A DNA stretch of 7,265 nt, taken from positions 1 to 7,265 of the forward strand of contig JAEXEM010000182.1 of NCBI GenBank assembly GCA_023401045.1, given 5' to 3'. A program made the translations under genes and the position numbers. The DNA is from Actinomycetes bacterium (lineage in GTDB: Bacteria > Actinomycetota > Actinomycetes > Actinomycetales > Cellulomonadaceae). Below are positions 1 through 7,243 of this stretch, one piece after another (within the stretch, counting starts at the first letter, position 1; every line of letters begins with the position of its first letter). Under the pieces are notes generated by a model. That model was not told the DNA's origin. It ran no database searches and saw only the letters and a list, made by a program, of their open reading frames with translations.

Positions 1-43
1 GACGACGGCCGGTCGCCGCGGGGAGGATCCGCGCAGCCGGTGC

Positions 44-874
44 TCAGGGCGCTGCGGTGCGGTCCGCCGCGACGCCGTCGCCGAGGTCCCGCACCTCGTC
101 GCGCAGCCTGCCCATGCGCGCGTCGAGCTCCGCGGCGGTCGCCGCGGCGTCGAGGAGCTCCGCGCGCAGGTGCTCCGGCAGGGCGTCGCGGTACTTGTAG
201 GAGAGCTTGTGCTCCACGCTCGCCCAGAAGTCCATGGCGATGGTGCGGATCTGCACCTCGACGAACACGTGCTCGGTCCGGTCGGACAGGAACACCGGGA
301 TCCGCACGATGAGGTGCAGCGAGCGGTAGCCGTTGGGCTTGGGGCGCGCGATGTAGTCCTTGCGCTGCACCACCTCGACGTCCGGCTGCCGGGTGAGCAT
401 GTCCGCCACCCAGTACGCGTCGGACTCGAAGCTGCACGTGATCCGGATGCCGGCGATGTCGCGGACGCGCTCGCGGATGGTCGCCAGGTCGCTCGCGCAC
501 CCGTAGCGCAGCGTCTTGTCGAGGATCGAGTCCATCGACTTGAGGCGTGACGTCACGTGCTCGATGGGGTTGTGGTCGTGGGTCTGGCGGAACTCCGAGC
601 GCAGGACGCGGATCTTCGTCAGCATCTCCTCGATGCCGAACTCGTAGACCATGCGGAAGCGCGCCATCTCGCGCTGCGCGTCGCGTACCCGGCCGACGAC
701 CCGCCCGGGGTCCGTGCCCTCCGTGACGAGCTCCGACGCCCGTCGTCGGACCACCTCGGCGACCCCGTGCCCCGTGACGCCCGGCGTGTCGCCGTCCGGG
801 GCCGGCGCCGCCCCGGCGTGCGAGGCGGACTGTGCGTCGTGAGGTGTGAGGGGCGCTGCGGTCGAGCCGGGCAT
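44..874 (-). CDS. Small alarmone synthetase, RelA/SpoT-domain GTP pyrophosphokinase family protein
   Basis: This 276-residue cytoplasmic protein probably transfers pyrophosphate from ATP to GTP or GDP to make (p)ppGpp, the stringent-response alarmone. The RelA/SpoT synthetase domain covers about residues 75-230. Visible motifs are [20 protein letters not shown] (101-120), RDIAGIRIT (138-146), the substrate-binding stretch [12 protein letters not shown] (177-188, Tyr183), and [18 protein letters not shown] (206-223) with the conserved Glu207. There is no HD hydrolase domain and no TGS/ACT regulatory region, so this is a synthetase-only small enzyme of the RelQ/YjbM type, not full-length Rel. 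Residues 1-40 are Ala/Pro/Gly-rich and look disordered; the C-terminal 45 residues look helical. The ATG at 874 is chosen over an upstream in-frame ATG at 1051 because GGAGGAGAC lies directly before it and the longer form would run into gltX. It is transcribed divergently from gltX. Family assignment is firm; actual synthetase activity and nucleotide preference are inferred. Confidence 0.9.
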   Translation of the reverse strand: MPGSTAAPLTPHDAQSASHAGAAPAPDGDTPGVTGHGVAEVVRRRASELVTEGTDPGRVVGRVRDAQREMARFRMVYEFGIEEMLTKIRVLRSEFRQTHDHNPIEHVTSRLKSMDSILDKTLRYGCASDLATIRERVRDIAGIRITCSFESDAYWVADMLTRQPDVEVVQRKDYIARPKPNGYRSLHLIVRIPVFLSDRTEHVFVEVQIRTIAMDFWASVEHKLSYKYRDALPEHLRAELLDAAATAAELDARMGRLRDEVRDLGDGVAADRTAAP

Positions 875-883
875 GTCTCCTCC
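874..883 (-). promoter_or_regulatory. Ribosome binding site fixing the alarmone synthetase start
   Basis: On the minus strand the bases GGAGGAGAC run straight into the ATG that ends at 872. This is a near-perfect Shine-Dalgarno sequence and decides the start in favour of the 276-residue form over the 59-residue-longer reading frame. The GGAGGA core sits about three bases from the ATG, which is slightly close but normal. Confidence 0.75.
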
Positions 884-919
884 AACGCGCCGCGGGACGG
901 CGGGGTTCCGGGCGCTCGG

Positions 920-925
920 TAGGCT
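920..925 (+). promoter_or_regulatory. Possible -10 box of the gltX promoter
   Basis: TAGGCT fits the actinobacterial -10 pattern TAnnnT and lies 37 bases before the proposed gltX start, giving a leader of roughly 30 bases. I could not find a convincing -35 box at 17-19 bases upstream; the closest match is a GGGACG-like stretch at 894-899 with an overlong spacer. Inference from motif and position only. Confidence 0.35.
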
Positions 926-942
926 GGAACGGCTCCCGTTCC
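926..942. repeat. Perfect 7-bp inverted repeat at the likely gltX transcription start
   Basis: GGAACGG (926-932) and CCGTTCC (936-942) are exact reverse complements separated by CTC. The repeat begins immediately after the TAGGCT box, so it would cover the transcription start. It could be an operator or a small hairpin at the 5' end of the gltX mRNA. The sequence shows the symmetry; function is unknown. Confidence 0.6.
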
Positions 943-952
943 TGCCATCCCC

Positions 953-958
953 GAGGTG
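953..958 (+). promoter_or_regulatory. Ribosome binding site of gltX
   Basis: GAGGTG lies four bases before the TTG at 963. Aligned to the 16S anti-Shine-Dalgarno, GAGG ends six bases before the start codon, a good spacing. It supports the TTG start, which no other in-frame ATG nearby competes with. Confidence 0.6.
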
Positions 959-962
959 CTCC

Positions 963-2474
963 TTGTCCGCCAGCAGCCCTGTGCGCGTCCGCTTCTGCCC
1001 GTCCCCGACGGGCACGCCCCACGTCGGCCTCATCCGCACCGCGCTGTTCAACTGGGCCTACGCCCGGCACGTCGGCGGCACGTTCGTCTTCCGCATCGAG
1101 GACACCGACCCCGCCCGCGACTCGCAGGAGTCGTACCTCCAGCTGCTCGACGCGCTGCGCTGGCTCGGGCTCGACTGGGACGAGGGCGTCGAGGTCGGCG
1201 GCCCGCACGAGCCCTACCGGCAGTCGCAGCGCTACGACCTCTACCGCGACGTCGTCGCGCGCCTCGTCGACGGCGGGTACGCCTACGAGTCGTTCTCCAC
1301 GCCGGAGGAGGTCGAGGCACGTCACCGCGCCGCCGGCCGCGACCCCAAGCTCGGGTACGACGGCTTCGACCGTGACCTCACCGAGGAGCAGAAGGCGGCG
1401 TTCCGCGCGGAGGGCCGCGAGGCCGTCATCCGCATGCGGATGCCCGACGAGGACGTCACCTTCACCGACCTCGTGCGCGGGGAGATCACGTTCAAGGCCG
1501 GCTCCGTGCCGGACTACGTCATCGTGCGCGGCAACGGCCACCCGCTCTACACGCTCGTCAACCCCGTCGACGACGCGCTCATGGGCATCACGCACGTGCT
1601 GCGCGGCGAGGACCTGCTGTCGTCGACGCCCCGTCAGGTCGTGCTCTACCGCGCGCTGCTCGACCTCGGCGTCGCGACGGTCATGCCGCTGTTCGGGCAC
1701 CTGCCGTACGTCATGGGCGAGGGCAACAAGAAGCTCTCCAAGCGGGACCCCGAGTCGAACCTCTTCCTCCACCGGGAGCGCGGCTTCACCCCCGAGGGCC
1801 TGCTCAACTACCTCGCGCTCCTCGGCTGGTCGATCGCCCCGGACCGCGACGTCTTCACCCTCGAGGAGATGGTCGGGGCGTTCGACGTCGCCGACGTCAA
1901 CCCGAACCCGGCGCGCTTCGACCTCAAGAAGGCCGAGGCCATCAACGCCGCCCACGTGCGGATGCTCGCCCCCGAGGACTTCCGCGACCGGCTCGTGCCC
2001 TACCTGCACCACGCCGGGCTCGTGCCCGCCGACTCGTACGCGGACCTCTCGGCGGAGCACCGCGCGCTGCTCGACGCCGGCGCCCCGCTCGTCCAGGAGC
2101 GCATGACGCTGCTCGGCGAGGCCGTCGGGATGCTCGGCTTCCTCTTCGTCGCCGACGACGCCGTCGAGGTCGCGGACGACGCGCGCGACGCGCTGCGCCC
2201 CGAGGCGGGCGACGTCCTCGACACCGCGACCCGCGTGCTCGGCGAGCTGCCGGCCGACGGGTTCACGACGGCCGCGACGCAGGAGGCGCTCGCCGCCGCG
2301 CTCGTCGCACCGGCCGAGGAGGGTGGCCTCGGCATCAAGGCACGGTTCGCCTACACCCCGTTGCGGGTCGCGCTCACCGGCCGCCGGGTCTCCCCACCGC
2401 TGTTCGAGTCGATGGAGATCCTCGGCAAGGACGCGACGCTGGCGCGCGTCGCCCGCCTGCGCGCCACGCTGTGA
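963..2474 (+). CDS. gltX: Glutamyl-tRNA synthetase (GluRS)
   Basis: This class I aminoacyl-tRNA synthetase charges tRNA with glutamate for translation. The predicted 503 residues match the usual bacterial length of about 480-500. The Rossmann catalytic fold starts at once with [15 protein letters not shown] (8-22), whose HVG is the HIGH signature, followed by [10 protein letters not shown] (43-52). The second ATP motif is KLSKR (257-261), in the stretch [14 protein letters not shown]. The C-terminal third, from about 330, is the helical anticodon-binding region. The cysteine zinc site of the E. coli enzyme is absent, as is common. The start is set at TTG 963 by the GAGGTG before it; GTG 981 would give 497 residues and keeps the motif too. 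An ATG reading from 846 is rejected because it overlaps the divergent neighbour. Actinobacteria normally lack GlnRS and make Gln-tRNA through GatCAB, so this enzyme is probably non-discriminating; that is inference. Its stop overlaps the next gene. Confidence 0.97.
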   Translation: MSASSPVRVRFCPSPTGTPHVGLIRTALFNWAYARHVGGTFVFRIEDTDPARDSQESYLQLLDALRWLGLDWDEGVEVGGPHEPYRQSQRYDLYRDVVARLVDGGYAYESFSTPEEVEARHRAAGRDPKLGYDGFDRDLTEEQKAAFRAEGREAVIRMRMPDEDVTFTDLVRGEITFKAGSVPDYVIVRGNGHPLYTLVNPVDDALMGITHVLRGEDLLSSTPRQVVLYRALLDLGVATVMPLFGHLPYVMGEGNKKLSKRDPESNLFLHRERGFTPEGLLNYLALLGWSIAPDRDVFTLEEMVGAFDVADVNPNPARFDLKKAEAINAAHVRMLAPEDFRDRLVPYLHHAGLVPADSYADLSAEHRALLDAGAPLVQERMTLLGEAVGMLGFLFVADDAVEVADDARDALRPEAGDVLDTATRVLGELPADGFTTAATQEALAAALVAPAEEGGLGIKARFAYTPLRVALTGRRVSPPLFESMEILGKDATLARVARLRATL

Positions 2475-3193
2475 GGCGCGTCGACGGCGTCCTGTTCGAC
2501 ATCGACGACACGCTCGTCGCCACGCGGGACGCGTTCCGCGGTGCGCTCGCCGGCGTCCTCGCCCGGTACGTGCCGGGTGCGGACGTCGACGCCGCGCTGG
2601 CGGCGTGGCGGGCCGACGTCAACGGGCACTACCGGGCGTACACCCGCGGCGAGCGCACGTTCCGCGACCAGCGGATGACGCGCGCCAACGAGCTGCACGC
2701 CGCGTTCGGCGGCCCGGTGCTCGACGACGCCGGGTACGACGCATGGGACGCGGTCTTCGAGGAGGGCTTCGCCGCGGGGTGGACCGCCCACGAGGACGCC
2801 GACGCGGTGCTCGGGCGCCTCCTCGAGGCCGGTGTGGTCGTCGGCGCGCTGACGAACGCCCGCACGGCGTACCAGACGACGAAGCTCGCCCGGGCCGGTC
2901 TGGGCGACCGGCTCGAGGTGCTCGTCGGGGTCGACACGTTGGGAGTCGGAAAGCCCGATGCGCGCGTCTTCCTCGAGGCGTGCCGCCGGCTGGGGACGTC
3001 GCCGGCCCGGACCGCGTACGTCGGCGACGAGCTCGACGTCGACGCGGTCGCCGCGCGTGAGGCGGGCCTCGTCGGGGTGTGGCTCGACCGTCCGGGACCG
3101 CGACGTGTGCCGGTGAGCGACGCCGAGGTCGCGGCGGCCGGCGTCGACGTCATCGGCTCGCTCGACGAGCTCCCGGCGCTGCTCGGGCTCTGA
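2471..3193 (+). CDS. HAD-superfamily hydrolase (phosphoglycolate phosphatase-like)
   Basis: A 240-residue haloacid dehalogenase-type hydrolase, most likely a small-molecule phosphatase of subfamily IA. All four HAD motifs are visible: motif I FDIDDTL (9-15) with nucleophile Asp10 and acid/base Asp12; motif II ALTNA (126-130, Thr128); motif III Lys161 in GVGKPD; motif [10 protein letters not shown] (184-191) with Asp186 and Asp191 for magnesium. Residues from about 17 to 110 form a helical C1-type cap. No signal peptide or membrane segment is seen, so it is cytoplasmic. The GTG start shares four bases (GTGA) with the gltX stop, which implies cotranscription and translational coupling. No separate Shine-Dalgarno is needed or evident. 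Substrate cannot be told from sequence; HAD proteins of this group act on phosphoglycolate, sugar phosphates or nucleotides. Its coupling to gltX hints at a housekeeping or metabolite-repair role, which is only inference. Confidence 0.92.
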   Translation: MRRVDGVLFDIDDTLVATRDAFRGALAGVLARYVPGADVDAALAAWRADVNGHYRAYTRGERTFRDQRMTRANELHAAFGGPVLDDAGYDAWDAVFEEGFAAGWTAHEDADAVLGRLLEAGVVVGALTNARTAYQTTKLARAGLGDRLEVLVGVDTLGVGKPDARVFLEACRRLGTSPARTAYVGDELDVDAVAAREAGLVGVWLDRPGPRRVPVSDAEVAAAGVDVIGSLDELPALLGL

Positions 3194-3228
3194 GGGGCCG
3201 TCGGCGCAGGGACGTCGGCCGGGGCCCG
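3194..3228. other. Short convergent intergenic gap, no clear terminator
   Basis: Only 35 bp separate the HAD hydrolase stop from the methyltransferase stop on the opposite strand. The gap is G-rich with a short GGCCG/CGGCC pairing across a 15-base loop and no T-run on either strand, so I do not call an intrinsic terminator. Transcripts may overlap or rely on Rho. Confidence 0.5.
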
Positions 3229-3990
3229 TCAGCGCAGGGCGGCGGTGTAGACCCGCGTGACGTAGGGGACGGCGACGTGCTCGTGTCCTGCGAGGTCGGG
3301 ATGCGTCGTCACGAGGTCGCGCACGCGCGCCAGCAGCGCCGCACGCTCCGCCGGGGGCAGGACGATCGTGTACGAGCGGGTCGCCGCGAGCCGCACGAGG
3401 TCCTCCGGTCCGACGACGTGCTCCCACTGCACGACCGTCTCGACGACGTCGCCGTACGCGGCGCCGAGGGTCGGGTACGTGTCGCGGGCGAGCTGCGGGC
3501 CCGCCTGCTCGTGGAGCAGCTCGCCGTAGGCGCGGACCCACGGCACGTCCTCGTCGCGGTCGTTCCACACGATCCCCAGCGTGCCGCCCGGCCGCAGCAC
3601 ACGGGCGATCTCGGCCGCCGCGGCGGGCTCGTCGAACCAGTGCCACGCCTGCGCGACCGTCACCGCGTCGACGCTCGCGTCCGGCAGGTCGATCGACTCG
3701 GCCGTGCCGCCGTGCACCTCGACCTGCGGCAGCGCGGCGACGAGCTGGGCGCGCATGCCCTCGGCGGGCTCGACGGCGAGCACGTGCAGACCGCGCGCGA
3801 CGAGTGCGGCGGTGAGCTTGCCGGTCCCGGCGGCGAGGTCGAGGACGTCGACGGCGCCCGGGGGGACGAGCGCGTCCACCGCGGCGGGCGGGTACGGCGG
3901 CCGGACCGCCGCGTACTCCGCTCCGGCGTGCGTGAAGGACGCGGCGTGCTGCGCCTTCCGCTCCGGCGTCGGCCCCGACGGCTCAGCCAC
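3229..3990 (-). CDS. Class I SAM-dependent methyltransferase
   Basis: A 253-residue cytoplasmic methyltransferase of the Methyltransf_11/UbiE-like group. Motif I, VLDLAAGTGKLT (49-60), is the glycine-rich SAM-binding loop. The acidic end of strand beta2 is Glu74 in LAVEPAEGM. DAVTVAQAWHWFDEP (108-122) matches strand beta4 and LRPGGTLGIVW (132-142) the motif III/beta5 segment. Residues 12-33 (KAQHAASF through RPPYPP) are the typical lead-in of this subfamily, as in proteins named after yeast Tmt1/trans-aconitate methyltransferase relatives. The GTG at 3990 is chosen because it gives exactly this lead-in; it overlaps the end of hisN by eight bases and has no clear Shine-Dalgarno, so it is probably translated by coupling to hisN. 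The gene converges on the HAD gene with a 35-bp gap. The substrate is unknown; small-molecule targets are usual for the family. Confidence 0.9.
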   Translation of the reverse strand: MAEPSGPTPERKAQHAASFTHAGAEYAAVRPPYPPAAVDALVPPGAVDVLDLAAGTGKLTAALVARGLHVLAVEPAEGMRAQLVAALPQVEVHGGTAESIDLPDASVDAVTVAQAWHWFDEPAAAAEIARVLRPGGTLGIVWNDRDEDVPWVRAYGELLHEQAGPQLARDTYPTLGAAYGDVVETVVQWEHVVGPEDLVRLAATRSYTIVLPPAERAALLARVRDLVTTHPDLAGHEHVAVPYVTRVYTAALR

Positions 3991-4762
3991 CGAACGCGGC
4001 CAGCACGTCGTCGTGCAGCAGCCCGTTCGTCGCCACCGCGTTGCCACCGAGCGGCCCGTCGACGCCCGCGAGCGACGTGAACCGGCCGCCCGCCTCGGTG
4101 ACGATCGGCACGAGCGCCGCCATGTCGTACAGCTCGAGCTCCGGCTCCGCGGCGACGTCGACGGCACCGTCCGCGACGAGCACGTACGACCAGAAGTCCC
4201 CGTACGCGCGGGTGCGCCACACGCGCCGCTGGAGGGCCATGAACTCGTCGAGGCGACCGTGCTCCTCCCACTCGCCGATCTCCGAGTACGAGAACGACGC
4301 GTCCTCGAGGCGCGAGACGCCCGAGACGCGCATCCGCGTCGCGGACGCGAGCGAGCGGCCCGTCCACGCGCCGGTGCCCTTCGCGGCCCACCAGCGGCGG
4401 CCGAGCGCAGGCGCGCTGACGACGCCGAGGACGACCTCGTCGCCGTCCATGAGCGCGAGGAGGGTCGCCCACACGGGCACGCCGCGGACGAAGTTCTTCG
4501 TCCCGTCGATCGGGTCGACGACCCAGCGGCGCGGGCCGTGGCCCACCTCACCGCGCTCCTCGCCGAGCACCGCGTCGCGCGAGCGGGTCCGTGAGAGCTG
4601 CGAGCGCACGAGGTCCTCGGCCGTGCGGTCGGCGTCCGAGACGGGCGTGAGGTCGGGCTTCGTCTCGACCTGGAGGTCGAGGGCCTTGAAGCGCGCCATC
4701 GTCACCGAGTCGACCTGGTCGGCGATGACGTGGGCCAGCCGCAGGTCGTCGTCGTAACCCAT
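3983..4762 (-). CDS. hisN: Histidinol-phosphatase, inositol monophosphatase family
   Basis: This 259-residue Mg-dependent phosphatase is expected to remove phosphate from L-histidinol phosphate, the penultimate stage of histidine synthesis. Actinobacteria use this IMPase-type HisN in place of the HisB or PHP enzymes. Metal-site motifs are clear: TPVSDAD (39-45, Asp44), GEE (67-69, Glu68), WVVDPIDGTKNF (80-91, Asp83 and Asp86 with the backbone Ile85) and LYDMAA (211-216, Asp213), followed by the family's EAGG (223-226). Length is normal for the family. The ATG at 4762 is preceded by AAGGAGGACC, a strong ribosome binding site. It lies 86 bp downstream of rsgA and overlaps the methyltransferase gene. 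It is not beside other his genes, which is common for this enzyme. Other IMPase family members (inositol monophosphatase, SuhB) are the main alternatives, but overall sequence style favours HisN. Confidence 0.92.
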   Translation of the reverse strand: MGYDDDLRLAHVIADQVDSVTMARFKALDLQVETKPDLTPVSDADRTAEDLVRSQLSRTRSRDAVLGEERGEVGHGPRRWVVDPIDGTKNFVRGVPVWATLLALMDGDEVVLGVVSAPALGRRWWAAKGTGAWTGRSLASATRMRVSGVSRLEDASFSYSEIGEWEEHGRLDEFMALQRRVWRTRAYGDFWSYVLVADGAVDVAAEPELELYDMAALVPIVTEAGGRFTSLAGVDGPLGGNAVATNGLLHDDVLAAFGG

Positions 4763-4819
4763 GGTCCTCCTTGCACCCGCGGTGCCGCCCGGCCGTGCTC
4801 GGCGGGCGTCCGCGCGGTC

Positions 4820-4825
4820 AACCTA
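4820..4825 (-). promoter_or_regulatory. Possible -10 box for hisN
   Basis: On the minus strand TAGGTT fits TAnnnT and lies 57 bases before the hisN ATG, in the 86-bp gap after rsgA. A TGACC just at the rsgA stop could act as a poor -35 with a long (about 20 bp) spacer. If real, it gives hisN and the methyltransferase their own transcript in addition to read-through from aroA-rsgA. Weak, motif-only evidence. Confidence 0.3.
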
Positions 4826-4830
4826 CCGAA

Positions 4831-4843
4831 CCCCCGGCGGGGG
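4831..4843 (-). terminator. Weak terminator-like hairpin after rsgA
   Basis: CCCCC-GCC-GGGGG on the minus strand can form a 5-bp all-GC stem with a three-base loop, five bases past the rsgA stop codon. It is followed by TTCGG and not a run of T, so it may slow polymerase or protect a 3' end, but intrinsic termination is doubtful. Confidence 0.25.
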
Positions 4844-4848
4844 CGGGG

Positions 4849-5913
4849 TCAGCCGTTCGCCGTGTCCGGCTCGGGGTCCTCGACGCCGAGGCGGCTCACG
4901 AGGAGCCGGCGGAACGAGTCGAGCCGGGCGACGCGGGCAGTGCGCGTCGCGTCGTCCGGGGCCTGCGCCACCCAGTCGTCGAGCGCGCAGTCGGGGGAGT
5001 CCGCGAGGTGCGTGCACCCGCGCGGGCACTCCCGCGCCACGTCGTCGAGGTCGGGGAAGGCGTGCAGCAGGTGCGCCGGGTCGACGTGCGCGAGCCCGAA
5101 GGAGCGCACCCCGGGGGTGTCGATGACCCACGTGGGGGCGTCCGCGCCCGGGACCTCGAGCGCGACGGCGGACGTCGAGGTGTGCCGGCCGCGACCGGTG
5201 ACGTCGTTGACGACGCCCGTCGCGCGGTACGCACCGGGCACGAGCGCGTTGACGAGCGTCGACTTGCCGACACCCGAGTGCCCGACGAGGACGGACACCT
5301 CGCCGTCGAGCATCTCGCGCAGCTCGTCGAGCCCGTCGATCGTGCCGTCCGGCCCGCGGCGTGTGACGACGACGTCGACGCCGATCGGCGCGTACATCGC
5401 GGTGAGCTCGGCCGGGTCGGCGAGGTCGGCCTTCGTCAGCGCGAGGAGGACGTCCATGCCCGCGTCGTAGGCCGCCGCGACGCACCGGTCGATCATCCGG
5501 GTGCGCGGCTCGGGGTCCGCCAGCGCGGTGACGACGACGAGCCGGTCGGCGTTGGCGACGATGACGCGCTCGACGGGGTCGGTGTCGTCCGCGGTGCGGC
5601 GCAGCACGGTGCGGCGCTCGCCGATGCGGACGATCCGCGCGAGCGTGCCGGGAGCACCCGTCGTGTCGCCGACGACGTCGACCCGGTCGCCCGGCACGAC
5701 CCGCTCCCGGCCGAGCTCGCGGGCCTTCATCGCCAGCACGCGCGTCTCGCCGGGGCCGCCGGGGTCGACGAGGACCGTGTAGCGCCCCCGGTCGACGGCG
5801 ACGACCATCGCCGTGAGGGCGTCCGCGTGCTCGGGACGCTGCTTCGTGCGGGGGCGCGAGCCGCGGCCGGGACGTACCCGCACGTCCCGCTCGTCGTACC
5901 GCCGCGAGGGCAT
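4849..5913 (-). CDS. rsgA: Ribosome small subunit-dependent GTPase A
   Basis: RsgA (YjeQ/YloQ) is a circularly permuted GTPase that binds the maturing 30S subunit and uses GTP hydrolysis, stimulated by the ribosome, to finish assembly. The 354 residues carry an N-terminal OB-fold (about 33-105), then G motifs in permuted order: G4 TKAD (160-163), G1/P-loop GHSGVGKST (211-219), G2 region GRGRHT (240-245), G3 DTPG (265-268). A C-terminal zinc knuckle follows: Cys296, Cys300, His302, Cys309. This order (G4-G1-G2-G3) is diagnostic. The ATG at 5913 shares its A with the aroA TGA stop (TGATG), implying coupled translation; an in-frame ATG at 6087 would add 58 Arg-rich residues that are aroA read in another frame. 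Residues 1-30 are basic and probably contact rRNA. Upstream aroA and rsgA form one operon; conservation of this pair in actinobacteria is from general knowledge. Confidence 0.96.
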   Translation of the reverse strand: MPSRRYDERDVRVRPGRGSRPRTKQRPEHADALTAMVVAVDRGRYTVLVDPGGPGETRVLAMKARELGRERVVPGDRVDVVGDTTGAPGTLARIVRIGERRTVLRRTADDTDPVERVIVANADRLVVVTALADPEPRTRMIDRCVAAAYDAGMDVLLALTKADLADPAELTAMYAPIGVDVVVTRRGPDGTIDGLDELREMLDGEVSVLVGHSGVGKSTLVNALVPGAYRATGVVNDVTGRGRHTSTSAVALEVPGADAPTWVIDTPGVRSFGLAHVDPAHLLHAFPDLDDVARECPRGCTHLADSPDCALDDWVAQAPDDATRTARVARLDSFRRLLVSRLGVEDPEPDTANG

Positions 5914-7223
5914 CAGACGGTCGTGCCCGTCGTCGCGACCGACAGGCCGAGCATGCCCTCCCAGAGGCCGACGAAGCCGGGCAGCGTCTTGGCCGTCGTC
6001 GCGACGTCCTCGACCTCGAGGCCGGGCACGCGCAGGCCGACGAGCGCGCCCGCGGTCGCCATGCGGTGGTCGGCGTAGGTGCGCCACACCGCGGTGTGCA
6101 TCGGGCGCGGGGTGATGACCAGACCGTCGGACGTCTGCTCGGCCTGCCCGCCGACGCGCGTGATCTCCGCGGCGAGGGCGGCCAGCCGGTCGGTCTCGTG
6201 CCCGCGCAGGTGAGCGATGCCACGCAGCCGGGTGGTGGACCCGGCCAGCGCGGCGAGCGCCGCGATCGTCGGGGCCAGCTCGCCCGCGGCGTGCAGGTCG
6301 AGGTCGATGCCGTGCACCTCGCCGGTGCCGCTGACCGTGAGGACGTCGCCGTCGAGGGACGTGCGCCCTCCCATGCGCTCGAGGATGCCCGGCAGCAGTC
6401 CGCCGGGCTGCGTCGTCGTCGCGGGCCAGCCCGGGACGCGCACCGAGCCGCCGGCCACCATCGCGGCGCAGAGGAACGGTGCGGCGTTCGACAGGTCCGG
6501 CTCGACCTGCACGTCGCGCGCGGCTACCTGCCCCGGCGCGACGTGCCAGATGTCGGGACGCGAGTCGTCGACCTCGACGCCGGCGGCCCGCAGCACGGCG
6601 ACCGTCATCTCGATGTGCGGCAGGCTCGGCAGGGTGGGGCCGGTGTGCCGCACCGTCAGCCCCTGCTCGAAGCGCGCCGCGGCGAGCAGCAGGCCGGAGA
6701 CGAACTGGCTCGACCCCGAGGCGTCGACGTCGACCTGCCCGCCGCGCACCGCGCCGGTGCCGTGCACCGTGAACGGCAGGTGGCCGGGCTCGCCCTCGTC
6801 GTCGACCCGCACGCCGAGCGCGCGCAGGGCCCGCACGATCGGGCCCATGGGGCGCACGAGTGCCTCGGGGTCACCGGTGAACCGGACCGGGCCGTCGGCG
6901 AGCGCGGCGAGCGGCGGCAGGAAGCGCATGACCGTCCCGGCGAGGCCGCAGTCGATCGTCACGCCGCCCCGCAGCGGACCGGGGGTGACCCGCACCGCGT
7001 CGCCCGCGAGGTCGACGTCGACGCCGAGGGCGCGCAGCCCGTCGGCCATGAGGCGGGTGTCGCGCGAGACGAGCAGGGAGCGCAGCGTGCTCGGGCCTCC
7101 CGCCAGCGCCGCGAGCGGCAGGTACCGGTTCGACAGCGACTTCGAGCCGGGCACGGCGACCGTCGCGTCGAGCGGCCCCTGCGCGAGGGGGGCTGTCCAC
7201 AGGTCGGCGTGCGCGGTCGTCAT
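5913..7223 (-). CDS. aroA: 3-phosphoshikimate 1-carboxyvinyltransferase (EPSP synthase)
   Basis: EPSP synthase joins shikimate-3-phosphate and phosphoenolpyruvate in the sixth step of the shikimate pathway to aromatic amino acids. The 436 residues match the family (about 430). Visible motifs: PGSKSLSNR (25-33, Lys28), [14 protein letters not shown] (91-104, PEP-binding loop with Gly96 and Arg100), RPMGP (124-128), [14 protein letters not shown] (169-182, the shikimate-phosphate Ser-Ser-Gln), [14 protein letters not shown] (314-327), [11 protein letters not shown] (340-350, Glu343) and YADHRMA (383-389). The first motif loop differs from the LGNAGTAMRP of the E. coli-type class I enzyme, and Glu315 stands where E. 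coli has catalytic Asp313; both seem typical of actinobacteria from memory. The ATG at 7223 is preferred over one at 7253 because a TAGCCT -10 box ends seven bases before it, suggesting a leaderless mRNA. Its stop overlaps the rsgA start by one base. Confidence 0.97.
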   Translation of the reverse strand: MTTAHADLWTAPLAQGPLDATVAVPGSKSLSNRYLPLAALAGGPSTLRSLLVSRDTRLMADGLRALGVDVDLAGDAVRVTPGPLRGGVTIDCGLAGTVMRFLPPLAALADGPVRFTGDPEALVRPMGPIVRALRALGVRVDDEGEPGHLPFTVHGTGAVRGGQVDVDASGSSQFVSGLLLAAARFEQGLTVRHTGPTLPSLPHIEMTVAVLRAAGVEVDDSRPDIWHVAPGQVAARDVQVEPDLSNAAPFLCAAMVAGGSVRVPGWPATTTQPGGLLPGILERMGGRTSLDGDVLTVSGTGEVHGIDLDLHAAGELAPTIAALAALAGSTTRLRGIAHLRGHETDRLAALAAEITRVGGQAEQTSDGLVITPRPMHTAVWRTYADHRMATAGALVGLRVPGLEVEDVATTAKTLPGFVGLWEGMLGLSVATTGTTV

Positions 7224-7230
7224 GACGCCC

Positions 7231-7236
7231 AGGCTA
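7231..7236 (-). promoter_or_regulatory. -10 box of a probable leaderless aroA promoter
   Basis: TAGCCT on the minus strand is followed by seven bases and then the aroA ATG, so transcription would start at or within a base of the A of ATG. No Shine-Dalgarno precedes this ATG, which agrees with a leaderless message, a common arrangement in actinobacteria. The -35 region is not recognisable; it falls in the palindrome at 7244-7258. Confidence 0.5.
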
Positions 7237-7243
7237 GCGGCGC

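Noticed and set aside
846..962. N-terminal extension of gltX from ATG 846 or ATG 873
   Set aside because: It would overlap the divergent alarmone synthetase start, contains the predicted promoter and palindrome, and adds residues with no counterpart in GluRS.
3194..3228. Bidirectional terminator between the convergent genes
   Set aside because: Only a 5-bp stem with a 15-base loop could be drawn and there is no T-run on either strand.
2351..3646. Long minus-strand open frame of 431 codons opposite the HAD gene
   Set aside because: It crosses the convergent gap and overlaps both the HAD gene and the methyltransferase in other frames; composition is Arg/Ala/Gly/Val-heavy with no recognisable domain.
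3079..4594. Plus-strand open frames opposite the methyltransferase and hisN
   Set aside because: Low-complexity Arg/Ala/Ser products, no start signals, and the opposite strand encodes clear enzyme motifs.
4771..6078. Long plus-strand open frame of 435 codons opposite rsgA
   Set aside because: Its product is Arg/Asp/Val-rich low-complexity sequence with no domain motif, and it lies antisense to a gene with all RsgA motifs. Such open antisense frames are expected in very GC-rich DNA because stop codons are rare.
5914..6087. Alternative rsgA start at ATG 6087
   Set aside because: The added 58 residues are an Arg-rich out-of-frame reading of the aroA coding end; the TGATG junction at 5913 gives a normal RsgA length.
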